Shown: piece by piece, positions 23,278 through 31,174 of the stretch
How positions within the stretch are numbered: the stretch's first letter is position 1
How the letters are laid out: every line of letters begins with the position of its first letter
NCBI GenBank assembly: GCA_009695465.1
Contig: SIAW01000019.1
Span: forward strand, 1-34,501
Direction of reading: 5' to 3'
Source of the DNA: Pedosphaera sp.
GTDB lineage: Bacteria; Verrucomicrobiota; Verrucomicrobiia; Limisphaerales; UBA1100
DNA: 34,501 nt
Program-made: the position numbers and the translations under genes
The notes under the pieces: generated by a model
What the model saw: the letters and a program-made list of their open reading frames with translations, nothing else
Databases searched by the model: none
What the model was told of the DNA's origin: nothing

Positions 23278-24270
23278 ATGCCAGCCAACCCCACCAGCCT
23301 CGAACAGCCTATGAAAGCCAAGCGCACTAAACGCGTTGCCCCTCCGGCAACAGTGGCGGCTGCGCCTGATGGCAATGGGGCCAAAGCGCCGTCGGTCATC
23401 AATCGCGTCAAGAACACTGGGCCGCTCGGTGCGAGCTACGATGGCGACACAGCGATCAAACTTTATCTCAATGAGATCGCCCGCACGCCGCTGCTCAAGC
23501 CGGCGGAGGAAGTGGTGCTGGCCGCGCGTATCAAGAAAGGCGATCTGGAGGCCGAGCAACACATGATCAAGGCCAACCTGCGGTTGGTGGTGAAGATCGC
23601 GCGCGACTACGAAGGGCTGGGCTTGCCGCTGCTGGACTTGATTGACGAGGGCAACCTTGGGCTGATGAAGGCCGTCACGCGGTTTGACCCCGCAAAAGGC
23701 GGCAAGCTTTCCACCTACGGCTCGTGGTGGATCAAGCAATCCATCAAGCGCGCGCTGGCCAATCAATCCAAGATAATCCGCCTGCCCGTGCATTTGGTGG
23801 ACAAGATTTCCAGGATGCGGCGTGTGGCCATGCGCCTGCATGAGGTGTTGGGCCACGAGCCGACCGATGAGGAGTTGGCCGAGGAGATGCACATGAACCC
23901 TGCGCGCGTCAGGCAACTGCTCGCGGCGGCCATCCGGCCGGCGTCGCTCGATGCGCGGGTGGGCGACGAAAGTGATTCGGAGACGCTGGGCGATCTGCTG
24001 GAAGATCCGCACGCGCAGGATCCCTATCACGATCTGGAGGAGAAGACCGTCAATAACATGCTGCGTCAGATGTTGGCCACGCTCAACCCGCGCGAGGCGG
24101 AGATCCTCAACTGCCGCTTCGGACTGGACGGCGAGAACGAACGCACGCTCGAAGAGGTCGGTGTCAAATTCAAGGTCACGCGCGAGCGCGTCCGCCAGAT
24201 CCAGAACATCGCGCTGAGCCGGATGCGCAAGATGATTGATCGCGTGGAGCGGTTTGAGAATCTGCACTGA
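23278..24270 (+). CDS. sigma-70 family RNA polymerase sigma factor (RpoD/SigA-like)
   Basis: A 330-residue group 1/2 sigma factor. A basic N-terminal tail (1-55) leads into region 1.2 (TAIKLYLNEIARTPLL), region 2 (MIKANLRLVVKIARDYEGLG, then DLIDEGNLGLMKAVTRFDP and STYGSWWIKQSIKRAL), region 3, and region 4 with the -35-binding helix-turn-helix (TLEEVGVKFKVTRERVRQIQ). Region 1.1, typical of full-length primary sigma factors, is absent, so this may be an RpoS-like alternative factor or a short primary one. It lies 40 bases after the M24 peptidase. An ATG at 23311 (MKAKRT) is an alternative start. Confidence 0.92.
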   Translation: MPANPTSLEQPMKAKRTKRVAPPATVAAAPDGNGAKAPSVINRVKNTGPLGASYDGDTAIKLYLNEIARTPLLKPAEEVVLAARIKKGDLEAEQHMIKANLRLVVKIARDYEGLGLPLLDLIDEGNLGLMKAVTRFDPAKGGKLSTYGSWWIKQSIKRALANQSKIIRLPVHLVDKISRMRRVAMRLHEVLGHEPTDEELAEEMHMNPARVRQLLAAAIRPASLDARVGDESDSETLGDLLEDPHAQDPYHDLEEKTVNNMLRQMLATLNPREAEILNCRFGLDGENERTLEEVGVKFKVTRERVRQIQNIALSRMRKMIDRVERFENLH

Positions 24271-24271
24271 C

Positions 24272-24802
24272 ATGAGTAGCGTCAGCGCAGACGACATCCG
24301 GGCCGGCATCCGCAATGTGCCCGACTTTCCTAAGCCGGGCATCCAGTTCAAGGACATCACCCCCGTGCTGGGCGATGCGCGACTGTTCGCAGGCGCCGTG
24401 GAACTGTTGATCGGTCCGCACGCCGCCAGCCGCATTGACGCCGTCGTTGGCATCGACGCGCGCGGCTTCATCTTCGCCGCCGCCGCTGCGCAGAAACTGC
24501 ACACCGCCTTTGTGCCCATCCGCAAAAAGGGCAAACTCCCACACACCACATTCGAAGAGAGCTACGACCTCGAGTACGGCTCCAACACCATCGCCATTCA
24601 CGCCGATGCCGTGCGCCCCGGCGCGCGCGTGTTGCTGCTCGATGATCTGCTGGCCACTGGCGGCACCGCCGCTGCCGCCATTGCCTTGCTGACAAAACTC
24701 GGCGCGCACATTGTCGAGATTGGTTTTCTCATCGAGCTGGGTTTCCTAAATGGACGCGCAAAACTGGGCAGCCATCCCGTGCGTTCCATCATCACTTACT
24801 AA
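24272..24802 (+). CDS. apt: adenine phosphoribosyltransferase
   Basis: A 176-residue purine salvage enzyme that converts adenine and PRPP to AMP. The N-terminal VPDFPKPGIQFKDITPVL, the central GIDARGFIFAAAAA, the flexible-loop region FVPIRKKGKLPHTTFEESY and the PRPP-binding motif VLLLDDLLATGGTA are all characteristic. Length is typical. The ATG lies one base after the stop of the sigma factor gene, so the two are probably cotranscribed; the OGG-type glycosylase starts seven bases after its stop. Confidence 0.95.
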   Translation: MSSVSADDIRAGIRNVPDFPKPGIQFKDITPVLGDARLFAGAVELLIGPHAASRIDAVVGIDARGFIFAAAAAQKLHTAFVPIRKKGKLPHTTFEESYDLEYGSNTIAIHADAVRPGARVLLLDDLLATGGTAAAAIALLTKLGAHIVEIGFLIELGFLNGRAKLGSHPVRSIITY

Positions 24803-24809
24803 CGCGCCG

Positions 24810-25721
24810 ATGCCGCCCGCCGCTGTCGCCACCGCATCCGCGATTTCCTTTCCGGTCCGCGATTACGATCTCACCGCCACGCTCGGTTGCGGCCAGGCAT
24901 TCCGCTGGCAGCAGATCGGTGATGCGTGGGAAGGCGTCGTCGCTGGTCGTTGGGTGAGTTTGCGCCAGACGGATGCAGACTCGATTCACGCAACGACCGC
25001 CACGCCCGTGCGCGATTGGTTGTGGCTGCGCAATTACCTGCAACTGGACGCGGACCTCGCCGCCGTGCTCGCCACATTTCCCGATGACGCGCCGATGCGC
25101 GCCGCCGTCGCGCATTGCCGCGGCCTGCGCCTGTTGCGTCAGGAGCCGTGGGAATGCCTCGCCTCATTCATCTGTTCCTCGACGAAACAGATCGTGCAGA
25201 TCCGGCAGATCATCGCACTGCTCAGCGAACGATTCGGCGAAGCCGTCGCTGTCCCGCGAGGCCACGCGCCCGCCTTCACATTTCCAACTCCCGAACGCCT
25301 CGCTGCTGCGAGTGAAGCCCAACTGCGCGCGTGCAAGATGGGCTTTCGCGCGCCGTACATGTTCCACGCCGCGCAACAAGTCGTCAGTGGCCAGTTGCGA
25401 CTTGACGATCTGCAGGCGCATTCCTGCGCGGTGGCGCGCGATGAACTGGAACGGCTCAACGGTGTCGGGCGTAAGATCGCCGATTGCGTGCTGCTGTTCG
25501 CTTTTGGTTTTCAAGAGGCATTCCCCGTGGACGTGTGGGTGATGCGCGCCCTGCGCGAACTCTATTTCCCACGCCGCCGCCCCACGCCGCAACGGCTCCG
25601 TAGTTTCTCCGAATCGCACTTCGGCCCGAACGCCGGCTACGCGCAGCAGTATCTTTTCCATTATATGCGAACGCGTGCCGTACCGCCGATTGGGCGGCGC
25701 GCCGTCGCCGCAACACCATGA
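24810..25721 (+). CDS. 8-oxoguanine DNA glycosylase, OGG1 type
   Basis: A 303-residue bifunctional DNA repair glycosylase of the OGG1 family, expected to excise 8-oxoguanine and nick the abasic site. LGCGQAFRW (25-33) and QEPWECLASFICSSTKQI (111-128) match the eukaryotic-type N-terminal half. The helix-hairpin-helix GVGRKIADC carries the catalytic lysine K222, and D241 in FPVDVWV is the conserved acid. This OGG1 form is rarer in bacteria than MutM, although it is known in several phyla. The ATG at 24810 follows the apt stop; upstream frames overlap apt. The comB-like gene begins by ATGA overlap. Confidence 0.88.
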   Translation: MPPAAVATASAISFPVRDYDLTATLGCGQAFRWQQIGDAWEGVVAGRWVSLRQTDADSIHATTATPVRDWLWLRNYLQLDADLAAVLATFPDDAPMRAAVAHCRGLRLLRQEPWECLASFICSSTKQIVQIRQIIALLSERFGEAVAVPRGHAPAFTFPTPERLAAASEAQLRACKMGFRAPYMFHAAQQVVSGQLRLDDLQAHSCAVARDELERLNGVGRKIADCVLLFAFGFQEAFPVDVWVMRALRELYFPRRRPTPQRLRSFSESHFGPNAGYAQQYLFHYMRTRAVPPIGRRAVAATP

Positions 25722-26473
25722 ACCGCCTCGAAGCCACCTTCACGCCTGCTGACTTCGACGCCCTTGCTGCACGCGATCTCTCGCAGTCTGTCTGCGTCGT
25801 GTTCGATATTCTGCGCGCCACGACCAGCATGATCACCGCGTTGGCCAACGGCGCGGACGGTGTAGTGCCCGTGGTTTCCATCGAAGAGGCGATTGCGGAA
25901 AAGTCCCGCCGTCCCGGTGCGTTATTGGCCGGTGAACGTCACGGTCTGCGCATCACCGCCGCGCAGAGTGGCGGTGTGGATTTTGATCTGGGCAATTCAC
26001 CGCGCGAATTTACCGCTGAAAAGGTACGCGGCAAAACCATCATCACCACCACCACCAACGGCACACGCGCTCTTCGCGCCTGCATCCAGTCGCGGCATGT
26101 GCTCGTGGCCAGTTTTCTCAATCTGCGCGCCACGACCGGTTGGCTTGCCGCAGCGCGTCCGGCGGAGTTGATGCTCGTTTGCGGCGGCACGTTCGATGAG
26201 GCGGCGTACGAAGACATTCTCGCAGCCGGCGCCGTGGCCGATGCGGTGTGGGCCGATTTTGCCGGCGCGCACGTGACCGATTCCGCGCAGATGGCGCGGC
26301 AACTTTATCGCGTAGCCTCAGCGGATCTTTTGGCGGCGATGCCGTTTGCACGCAACGGGCGGCGCCTGCTGGCCGATCCCGCGCTGCGTGATGACGTGGC
26401 CTTTTGTCTGCGTCGCGACACCTGCGATTTTGTTGCTGAGTTGGGCGGCGACGGTGTGGTGCGCCGCGGTTAA
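25718..26473 (+). CDS. ComB family 2-phosphosulfolactate phosphatase
   Basis: A 251-residue protein of the ComB family. CVVFDILRATTSM near the N-terminus, GERHGLRITAAQ, DFDLGNSPREF, the threonine-rich KTIITTTTNGTRAL and LMLVCGGTF are the usual family blocks. The archaeal founding member dephosphorylates 2-phosphosulfolactate in coenzyme M synthesis, but many bacteria carry a ComB-like gene without the rest of that pathway, so the substrate is uncertain here. It overlaps the glycosylase gene by ATGA and ends the plus-strand block that began with sppA. No clear terminator follows in the gap to 26537. Confidence 0.85.
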   Translation: MNRLEATFTPADFDALAARDLSQSVCVVFDILRATTSMITALANGADGVVPVVSIEEAIAEKSRRPGALLAGERHGLRITAAQSGGVDFDLGNSPREFTAEKVRGKTIITTTTNGTRALRACIQSRHVLVASFLNLRATTGWLAAARPAELMLVCGGTFDEAAYEDILAAGAVADAVWADFAGAHVTDSAQMARQLYRVASADLLAAMPFARNGRRLLADPALRDDVAFCLRRDTCDFVAELGGDGVVRRG

Positions 26474-26536
26474 GGTCTGCAACCGAAGCGCGACGGCTGG
26501 GTTCGTTATAGCGCAGGCTTGGGCGGCATCATCAGT

Positions 26537-26851
26537 TCAGTCAACCTGCATGCAGCCCCAGCCATCGGGTTCGCCGCCCACGGACTCTGCGTGCGCGGTG
26601 ATGTCTTGATGTGTCGGAATCATGTGGTGCTTCACGATGGCCTCCCGCATCTCACGCTCTTCGTAGTAGGAGATGCAGACCTCAAGCGCTCGATCGTCCA
26701 CAATCTCAGCGAAGGCGAGTGCCTGTCGTCGCTCTGGAAAAACAAAACAGAAATCCACCACACGCGATTGGGTGAGATCATCACCGCCGTCCTGCATCCG
26801 CCGCAGCACGTCGCCATTTTCGTCAGATGGGAATTCGAGGGGTGTACTCAT
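26537..26851 (-). CDS. RraB-like ribonuclease E inhibitor family protein
   Basis: A 104-residue acidic protein with the RraB pattern: FPSDENGDVLRRMQDGGDD at the start, VVDFCFVFPERRQALAFAE in the middle, and AESVGGEPDGWGCMQVD at the very end. In E. coli RraB binds RNase E and changes which mRNAs it cuts; whether this protein does so is unknown. The ATG at 26851 is preferred because homologues start close to the conserved block; an ATG at 26872 would add seven residues. It has its own promoter-like sequence upstream and is convergent with the comB-like gene. Confidence 0.75.
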   Translation of the reverse strand: MSTPLEFPSDENGDVLRRMQDGGDDLTQSRVVDFCFVFPERRQALAFAEIVDDRALEVCISYYEEREMREAIVKHHMIPTHQDITAHAESVGGEPDGWGCMQVD

Positions 26852-26899
26852 GATAAGTTCTATGCGGCACATGGCCGTCTTTCAAAATGACGTTGAATG

Positions 26900-26928
26900 A
26901 CGCTAGTGTGGTGGAATTGGCCCGTCAA
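26900..26928 (-). promoter_or_regulatory. promoter of the RraB-like gene
   Basis: On the minus strand TTGACG (26928-26923), a 17-base spacer and TAGCGT (26905-26900) closely resemble the nusA promoter in sequence and spacing. The predicted start near 26893 leaves room for either candidate start codon of the RraB-like gene. Confidence 0.55.
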
Positions 26929-26962
26929 TCGGGGATGCGATGGAAGTGCGGTCGCGGCGGGA

Positions 26963-27472
26963 TCAGGAAACTATTCTCTGCCGGAATGTCCGCCAGTTGA
27001 GTCGGAAGGCGGGGCTGAATTCGTGAGGATGTTCGCTCATCCAGCGATCGAGCGCGTCGGGCGTGATCCATTTTCCATCGTCAATCTCCTGCGGATGCAG
27101 CGTGAACGGTCCCTCGGCGCGCGTGCGGAATATCTGGATGAACTCCTGTCCCGTGTCGTCGCAGGGCGTGAGCCTGAACAGCGGCTCCAGCGGTTCAGTC
27201 GCGCACAGTCCAATCTCTTCGATCAACTCGCGTCGCGCGGCTGCGGGATAATCTTCGCCTGCGTCCACGTGTCCGCTGCACGAGGCGTCCCACACGCCGG
27301 GATGATTGTCTTTGGACTGCGATCGTTTCTGGAGAAAGATTTGTCCGGCGGCGTTGAAGACGAGGACGTGCGCGGCGCGATGTCGCAGTCCAAGCGCGTG
27401 CGCTTCGCGGCGCGGCCGTTGGCCGATCACCTCGTCGCGCTCATTGACGATGTCAAAAATGTCGTCACTCAT
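26963..27472 (-). CDS. Nudix hydrolase, isopentenyl-diphosphate-isomerase-like subgroup
   Basis: A 169-residue Nudix protein. The Nudix box is complete at 67-88 (G67, E73, R81, E82, E85, E86, G88), and NERDEVIGQRPRREAH before it plus the HVLVFNAAG and FLQKRS strands place it in the IDI-like, YfcD-type subgroup. Such proteins hydrolyse nucleoside diphosphate derivatives linked to another group; the substrate cannot be deduced. The ATG at 27472 overlaps the rsmA end by eight bases, while the open frame upstream of it overlaps rsmA much further and is rejected. It is the last gene of the queE cluster. Confidence 0.88.
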   Translation of the reverse strand: MSDDIFDIVNERDEVIGQRPRREAHALGLRHRAAHVLVFNAAGQIFLQKRSQSKDNHPGVWDASCSGHVDAGEDYPAAARRELIEEIGLCATEPLEPLFRLTPCDDTGQEFIQIFRTRAEGPFTLHPQEIDDGKWITPDALDRWMSEHPHEFSPAFRLNWRTFRQRIVS

Positions 27473-28292
27473 CGTGCAGCAGCTTTGTGAGGGCGACGAA
27501 TTGTTGGAGCGAAAGTTTCTCGGCGCGAATCTGTGAATCAATTTGAAGCTGGGTGAAGGCATGGCTCAACTTCGCCTCCGGCCAGTCTTGCTTGAGCAGT
27601 TTGAACATCATCTTGCGGCGTTGCGAGAAGCCGCGCTTCACGACGCGCGTGAACGTTTGGCTTTGCGCGAGGTCGAGCAGCGGTTGCGGCCGGCGCACGA
27701 GCACAACGCAGGAGGACTCCACATCGGGCTGCGGATGGAAGCAGCTTGCGGGGATTTTGAACGAGCTGCGCGGTTCATAGCGGAGCTGGACGAGCAGCGT
27801 GAGCAAGCCGAAATCTTTCGTGCCGGGACCGGCGAAGAGGCGCCGCGCGACTTCGTGTTGCAGCGTGGCGACAAGACGTTCGGGGCAACCATTGGCCATC
27901 GCCAACTCGACAAGAATGGGCGAGGCGACGGAGTAGGGAAGATTGGCAACGAGCTTCCACGCCGACCAATCGCGCGGTTCGTGCTTGAGCAGATGAAGTG
28001 CGTCAGCATGAAGCAGCGTCAGATTTTTCGCATCCGCAAATCGTTTCTGCAGGAAGCCGACAAGGCGGCGATCGGTCTCGATGGCAAAAACTTCACCGGC
28101 CTGCGCCAAGAGCAAATCCGTCAGCGGCCCAAGGCCGGGGCCGACCTCGAGCACCTTATCGGCAGGCGACAGCTCGCCGGCATCGGCGATGCGACGGAGT
28201 TGATTGCCGTCGTGCAGAAAGTTTTGCCCGAGCGATTTGGTGAGTTGGATGCCACCATCGGCCAGCGCCTGTTTGATCTCCGAAAGTTTCAT
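27465..28292 (-). CDS. rsmA: 16S rRNA (adenine(1518/1519)-N6) dimethyltransferase
   Basis: A 275-residue methyltransferase (KsgA/RsmA) that dimethylates two adjacent adenosines near the 3' end of 16S rRNA during 30S maturation. The N-terminal KSLGQNFLHD (19-28), the SAM-binding EVGPGLG (49-55), IETD (71-74) and the catalytic NLPY (117-120) are all present, with SCFHPQPDVESSCVVL and KRGFSQRRKM in the C-terminal half. The ATG at 28292 overlaps the aminotransferase stop as ATGA; longer upstream frames run over that gene. Confidence 0.95.
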   Translation of the reverse strand: MKLSEIKQALADGGIQLTKSLGQNFLHDGNQLRRIADAGELSPADKVLEVGPGLGPLTDLLLAQAGEVFAIETDRRLVGFLQKRFADAKNLTLLHADALHLLKHEPRDWSAWKLVANLPYSVASPILVELAMANGCPERLVATLQHEVARRLFAGPGTKDFGLLTLLVQLRYEPRSSFKIPASCFHPQPDVESSCVVLVRRPQPLLDLAQSQTFTRVVKRGFSQRRKMMFKLLKQDWPEAKLSHAFTQLQIDSQIRAEKLSLQQFVALTKLLHDE

Positions 28293-29575
28293 GCGAGTAA
28301 ATCGCCGAGTGCTGCCAGCGTCTCGCGCAATTGCAGATCGGTGATGGTGAGTGGCGGCGTGAAGCCGATGACGTTTCCGTGCTCGCCTTCGGGCAGCAGA
28401 ATGAAACCGCGATGGAGCATCGCCTTGATCACGGGCATCGTCTCGGCGCTGGCAGGCGAGCCATCGCGGCGGCAAAGTTCAAGGCCAGCTATCAAGCCCA
28501 CGCCGCGCGTTTTGAGAATCCAGTCTTTGCTTTTGAGTTGGCTGAGATCGGCGAGAAGTTTTTGGCCGAGGCGTGCGCTGTGTCCGACAAGTTTGAGCCG
28601 GCGGATCTCCGCGATTTGCGCCAACGCCATCGCGCAGCCAACGGGATGGCCGAGAAAAGTGCTCGTGTGAATGGCCTCGCCGGTGGAGGCGGGCCATGCG
28701 GCGTCCATCACGTCCGCGCGGCCAACGCAGGCGGAAAGTGGGAAACCGCCCGTGAGCGCTTTGCCCAAGCAGATGAGATCGGGCATCACGCTGCTGTGCT
28801 CGCAGGCGAACCACGCGCCAGTGCGGCCGAAGCCGGTGTAAATCTCGTCAAGGATGAGCAACGCGCCGTTCTCATCGCAGAGCCGGCGCAGCAGCGGCAG
28901 GAATTCGGTGGGCGGAATATTGATGCCGCCACGGGCTTGAATGGGTTCGGCGAGAATCGCGCCGGTGCTGTGTTTTTTGAAAAGACTGCGGAGTTCTTTT
29001 TCGAGCTGCGGCAAGTCGGTGTCGTGCGCGGGGAACGGTGCGAACTGGCCGAACTCGCCGAGTTGATCACGGAAGGCGCTGCGGAAATGCTCGCGATGCG
29101 TGACGTTGAGCGCGCCGTAACCGAGACCGTGATACGCGCCTTTGAATGCGATGACGCCGCGTTTGCCGGTCGCGAGCCGCGCAGTTTTGAGCGCCGCTTC
29201 AACCGCCTCGAAACCGGAGTTGCAGAAGATGACCTTGCCGGTTGCCTTGCCGCCGCGCCAACGCTCGAAGGTAATCCGGCTCAACTCCCGCGCGAGTTGA
29301 GCCTTGAGCGGATGTGGATGCACGTCGCCCATCGCGTGCAGCAACGTCGCCATCTGCCGCTGGCCGGCGCGGACGACGCGCGGGTTGGCGTGGCCCGCAT
29401 TGGCGACGCCGAACGCAGCGGTGAGGTCCAGATACTTTTTACCTTCCGCATCCCAGACATGTACGCCGCGCGCCCGCTCCCACACGATGGGCCACGAGCC
29501 GTCCGCGTCGATGTGCGTGACGTTGCGCGATTCGTAGCCGCGGAGTTGTTGGAGGACTTGTCGGGTTTTCTTCAT
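28289..29575 (-). CDS. class III pyridoxal-phosphate aminotransferase
   Basis: A 428-residue PLP-dependent aminotransferase of class III, the group containing acetylornithine, ornithine and 4-aminobutyrate aminotransferases. YLDLTAAFGVANAGHANP (48-65), CNSGFEAVEAALK (118-130), the PLP-contacting ILDEIYTGFGRTG (241-253, D243) and the Schiff-base lysine K272 in LGKALTGGFPL are clear. The amino donor is not evident from sequence or neighbours. It lies three bases after queE and overlaps rsmA by ATGA, so it is part of the same transcript although functionally unrelated to either. Confidence 0.92.
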   Translation of the reverse strand: MKKTRQVLQQLRGYESRNVTHIDADGSWPIVWERARGVHVWDAEGKKYLDLTAAFGVANAGHANPRVVRAGQRQMATLLHAMGDVHPHPLKAQLARELSRITFERWRGGKATGKVIFCNSGFEAVEAALKTARLATGKRGVIAFKGAYHGLGYGALNVTHREHFRSAFRDQLGEFGQFAPFPAHDTDLPQLEKELRSLFKKHSTGAILAEPIQARGGINIPPTEFLPLLRRLCDENGALLILDEIYTGFGRTGAWFACEHSSVMPDLICLGKALTGGFPLSACVGRADVMDAAWPASTGEAIHTSTFLGHPVGCAMALAQIAEIRRLKLVGHSARLGQKLLADLSQLKSKDWILKTRGVGLIAGLELCRRDGSPASAETMPVIKAMLHRGFILLPEGEHGNVIGFTPPLTITDLQLRETLAALGDLLA

Positions 29576-29578
29576 CGT

Positions 29579-30313
29579 TCAAACCCCGCGCTGATCGGGC
29601 GGCCAGATGATTTTGTGCATCTGGATTTGGAAACGGACGGGCAGGGCGTCGGCGACGATGCGTTCGACCAGTTCCTTGCGCGTGAGCGGATGTTGGCCGG
29701 CGGGGACGGGCTTGAGCGACTTGTCTTGCTGATGCGCGGCAAGCGGCGCAACCCATGAAAAGAGCAGCGGACAAATGGCGGCGAGGTTGTGCTGCGCAAT
29801 CTGCGACTTGGCCCAGTCGTAATCCTCGTGAGTGCCAATGACGAACTTCACTTCGTCAGTGGCTTTGAGGTGCGGGATGTTTTCGTAACGGTTGCGCGCG
29901 ACTTCGCCGCTGCTGGGACATTTCAAATCCATGATGCGGCGCACGCGCGGATCAATCTTGGAGATGTCATGCGCGCCGCTGGTCTCAATGAGCACCGTGA
30001 AACCGTCGTCGCAGAGCGCATTCATCAGCGGCAGCGCGTTGGGTTGCAGCAAGGGTTCGCCACCGGTGAGTTCCACGAGTGGCAATCGCTGCGCACCTTT
30101 TGCGCTGGCAAAGGGCAGCGCCAATTCGCGCACTTTGGCCAGCGCATCGGCGAGCGGCATCTTGTCGCCTTCGGTAAAAGCGTAGGCGGTGTCGCAGTAT
30201 GAGCAGCGCAGATTGCAGGCCGTGAGCCGCACAAAAATGCACGGCAACCCAGCAAAGGTGCTCTCGCCTTGCAAGCTCAGATAGATTTCGTTGACGACCA
30301 GCGTCTCGGCCAC
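29579..30313 (-). CDS. queE: 7-carboxy-7-deazaguanine synthase QueE
   Basis: A 244-residue radical SAM enzyme that contracts 6-carboxytetrahydropterin to 7-carboxy-7-deazaguanine in queuosine synthesis. The N-terminal NEIYLSLQGES, the cluster-binding cysteines C33, C37 and C40 (CNLRCSYC), LVELTGGEPLLQ, the basic-acidic IMDLKCPSSGE and the C-terminal QMHKIIWPP are diagnostic. The start is a GTG at 30313. Other queuosine genes are not in the window. It is divergent from the RluA-like gene across an 84-base gap, and is first in the queE-aminotransferase-rsmA-Nudix cluster. Confidence 0.94.
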   Translation of the reverse strand: MAETLVVNEIYLSLQGESTFAGLPCIFVRLTACNLRCSYCDTAYAFTEGDKMPLADALAKVRELALPFASAKGAQRLPLVELTGGEPLLQPNALPLMNALCDDGFTVLIETSGAHDISKIDPRVRRIMDLKCPSSGEVARNRYENIPHLKATDEVKFVIGTHEDYDWAKSQIAQHNLAAICPLLFSWVAPLAAHQQDKSLKPVPAGQHPLTRKELVERIVADALPVRFQIQMHKIIWPPDQRGV

Positions 30314-30318
30314 GCCGC

Positions 30319-30347
30319 AACTTAGCCGTCTGCCGACGATGCAGCAC
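30319..30347 (-). promoter_or_regulatory. possible queE promoter abutting the start codon
   Basis: On the minus strand TAAGTT (30324-30319) fits TANNNT and ends five bases before the queE GTG. The -35 position 17 bases further up reads GTGCTG, a poor match. Transcription from here would begin at or near the start codon. Confidence 0.28.
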
Positions 30348-30362
30348 GCGAAAAGACCAGCT

Positions 30363-30391
30363 TTGCTGTGGGGGCGACTGTTGTGTAGGTT
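30363..30391 (+). promoter_or_regulatory. possible promoter abutting the RluA-like gene
   Basis: TTGCTG (30363-30368), a 17-base spacer and TAGGTT (30386-30391) form a promoter-like pair. The -10 ends six bases before the GTG at 30398. The AGG inside it could alternatively serve as a weak ribosome-binding site eight bases before that GTG. Confidence 0.35.
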
Positions 30392-30397
30392 GTGCGC

Positions 30398-31174
30398 GTG
30401 GCGCGACCAGTGGAAATTGAATTAGGCAATGGACTCACGATTCCAGTCCTGCACGAGGATCGTTCGACGTTGATCATCGACAAGCCCGAAGGCTGGATTC
30501 TCGCGCCAGTCACTTGGATTCACACCGGTCGCAATCTTCTGCTGGCGCTCATCTCCTCCATCAACGGCGGCGATCGCTGGGCGCGTTCGCGCGGTCTGCG
30601 TTTTCTGCGTTATGTGCATCGGCTCGACGCGGAGACTTCGGGCGTGCTGCTGTTCGTCAAAAATGCGGGCGCAGTGGCGGCGTACACGCGATTGTTCGAG
30701 GAGCGGCGGGTGGAAAAGATTTACTGGGCTGTCGTGCAGGGTGCGCCGAAAGAAAACGAATGGACCTGCGAATTGCCGCTGGGCCCGCATCCGCGCAAGG
30801 AGGGACGCATGCGCGTGGATCACCGCAATGGCAAGGAGGCGCAGACGCATTTTCGTGTGTTGACTCGTGGGCAAGGCAAGACGTTGGTGGAGGTGCAACC
30901 GATAACGGGGCGCACGCATCAGATCCGCGTGCATCTGCAAGCGGCCGGTTGCCCGGTGCTGGGCGATGCGTGGTACGGCAACGAAGGTGATGCGGAGGAT
31001 GTGGCGCTGGCGTTGCGCGCGGTGCGTTTGAGTTACTGCGACCCGTTCACGCGCCGTCATGTGCGCGCACAGGCATCCGTCGAGGCGTTTCTTGCCGCGC
31101 AGGGATGGGATGCGTCTGCGGTGGTTTCGGCATTGCCCAGTGGGCCGGGCCGGGTGTTTAATAGGCGCTCATGA
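30398..31174 (+). CDS. RluA family pseudouridine synthase
   Basis: A 258-residue pseudouridine synthase of the RluA family, which modifies uridines in rRNA or tRNA. LIIDKPEGWILAP (26-38) and the catalytic motif HRLDAETSG (74-82, D77) are clear, followed by EKIYWAVVQGAP and ITGRTHQIRVHLQAAGCPVLG. There is no N-terminal S4 domain, so it resembles the short RluA/TruC-type members; the target site is unknown. The GTG at 30398 is preferred over a GTG at 30392 because AGG lies eight bases before it. It overlaps the Rrf2 gene by ATGA. Confidence 0.9.
   Translation: MARPVEIELGNGLTIPVLHEDRSTLIIDKPEGWILAPVTWIHTGRNLLLALISSINGGDRWARSRGLRFLRYVHRLDAETSGVLLFVKNAGAVAAYTRLFEERRVEKIYWAVVQGAPKENEWTCELPLGPHPRKEGRMRVDHRNGKEAQTHFRVLTRGQGKTLVEVQPITGRTHQIRVHLQAAGCPVLGDAWYGNEGDAEDVALALRAVRLSYCDPFTRRHVRAQASVEAFLAAQGWDASAVVSALPSGPGRVFNRRS

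Noticed and set aside
26474-26536. Possible terminator between the ComB-like and RraB-like genes
   Set aside because: Only a four-base-pair stem (AACC with GGTT) and no U-tract on either strand.
28331-29758. A 475-codon plus-strand frame opposite the aminotransferase
   Set aside because: Antisense shadow; the minus-strand gene has a complete PLP-binding signature.
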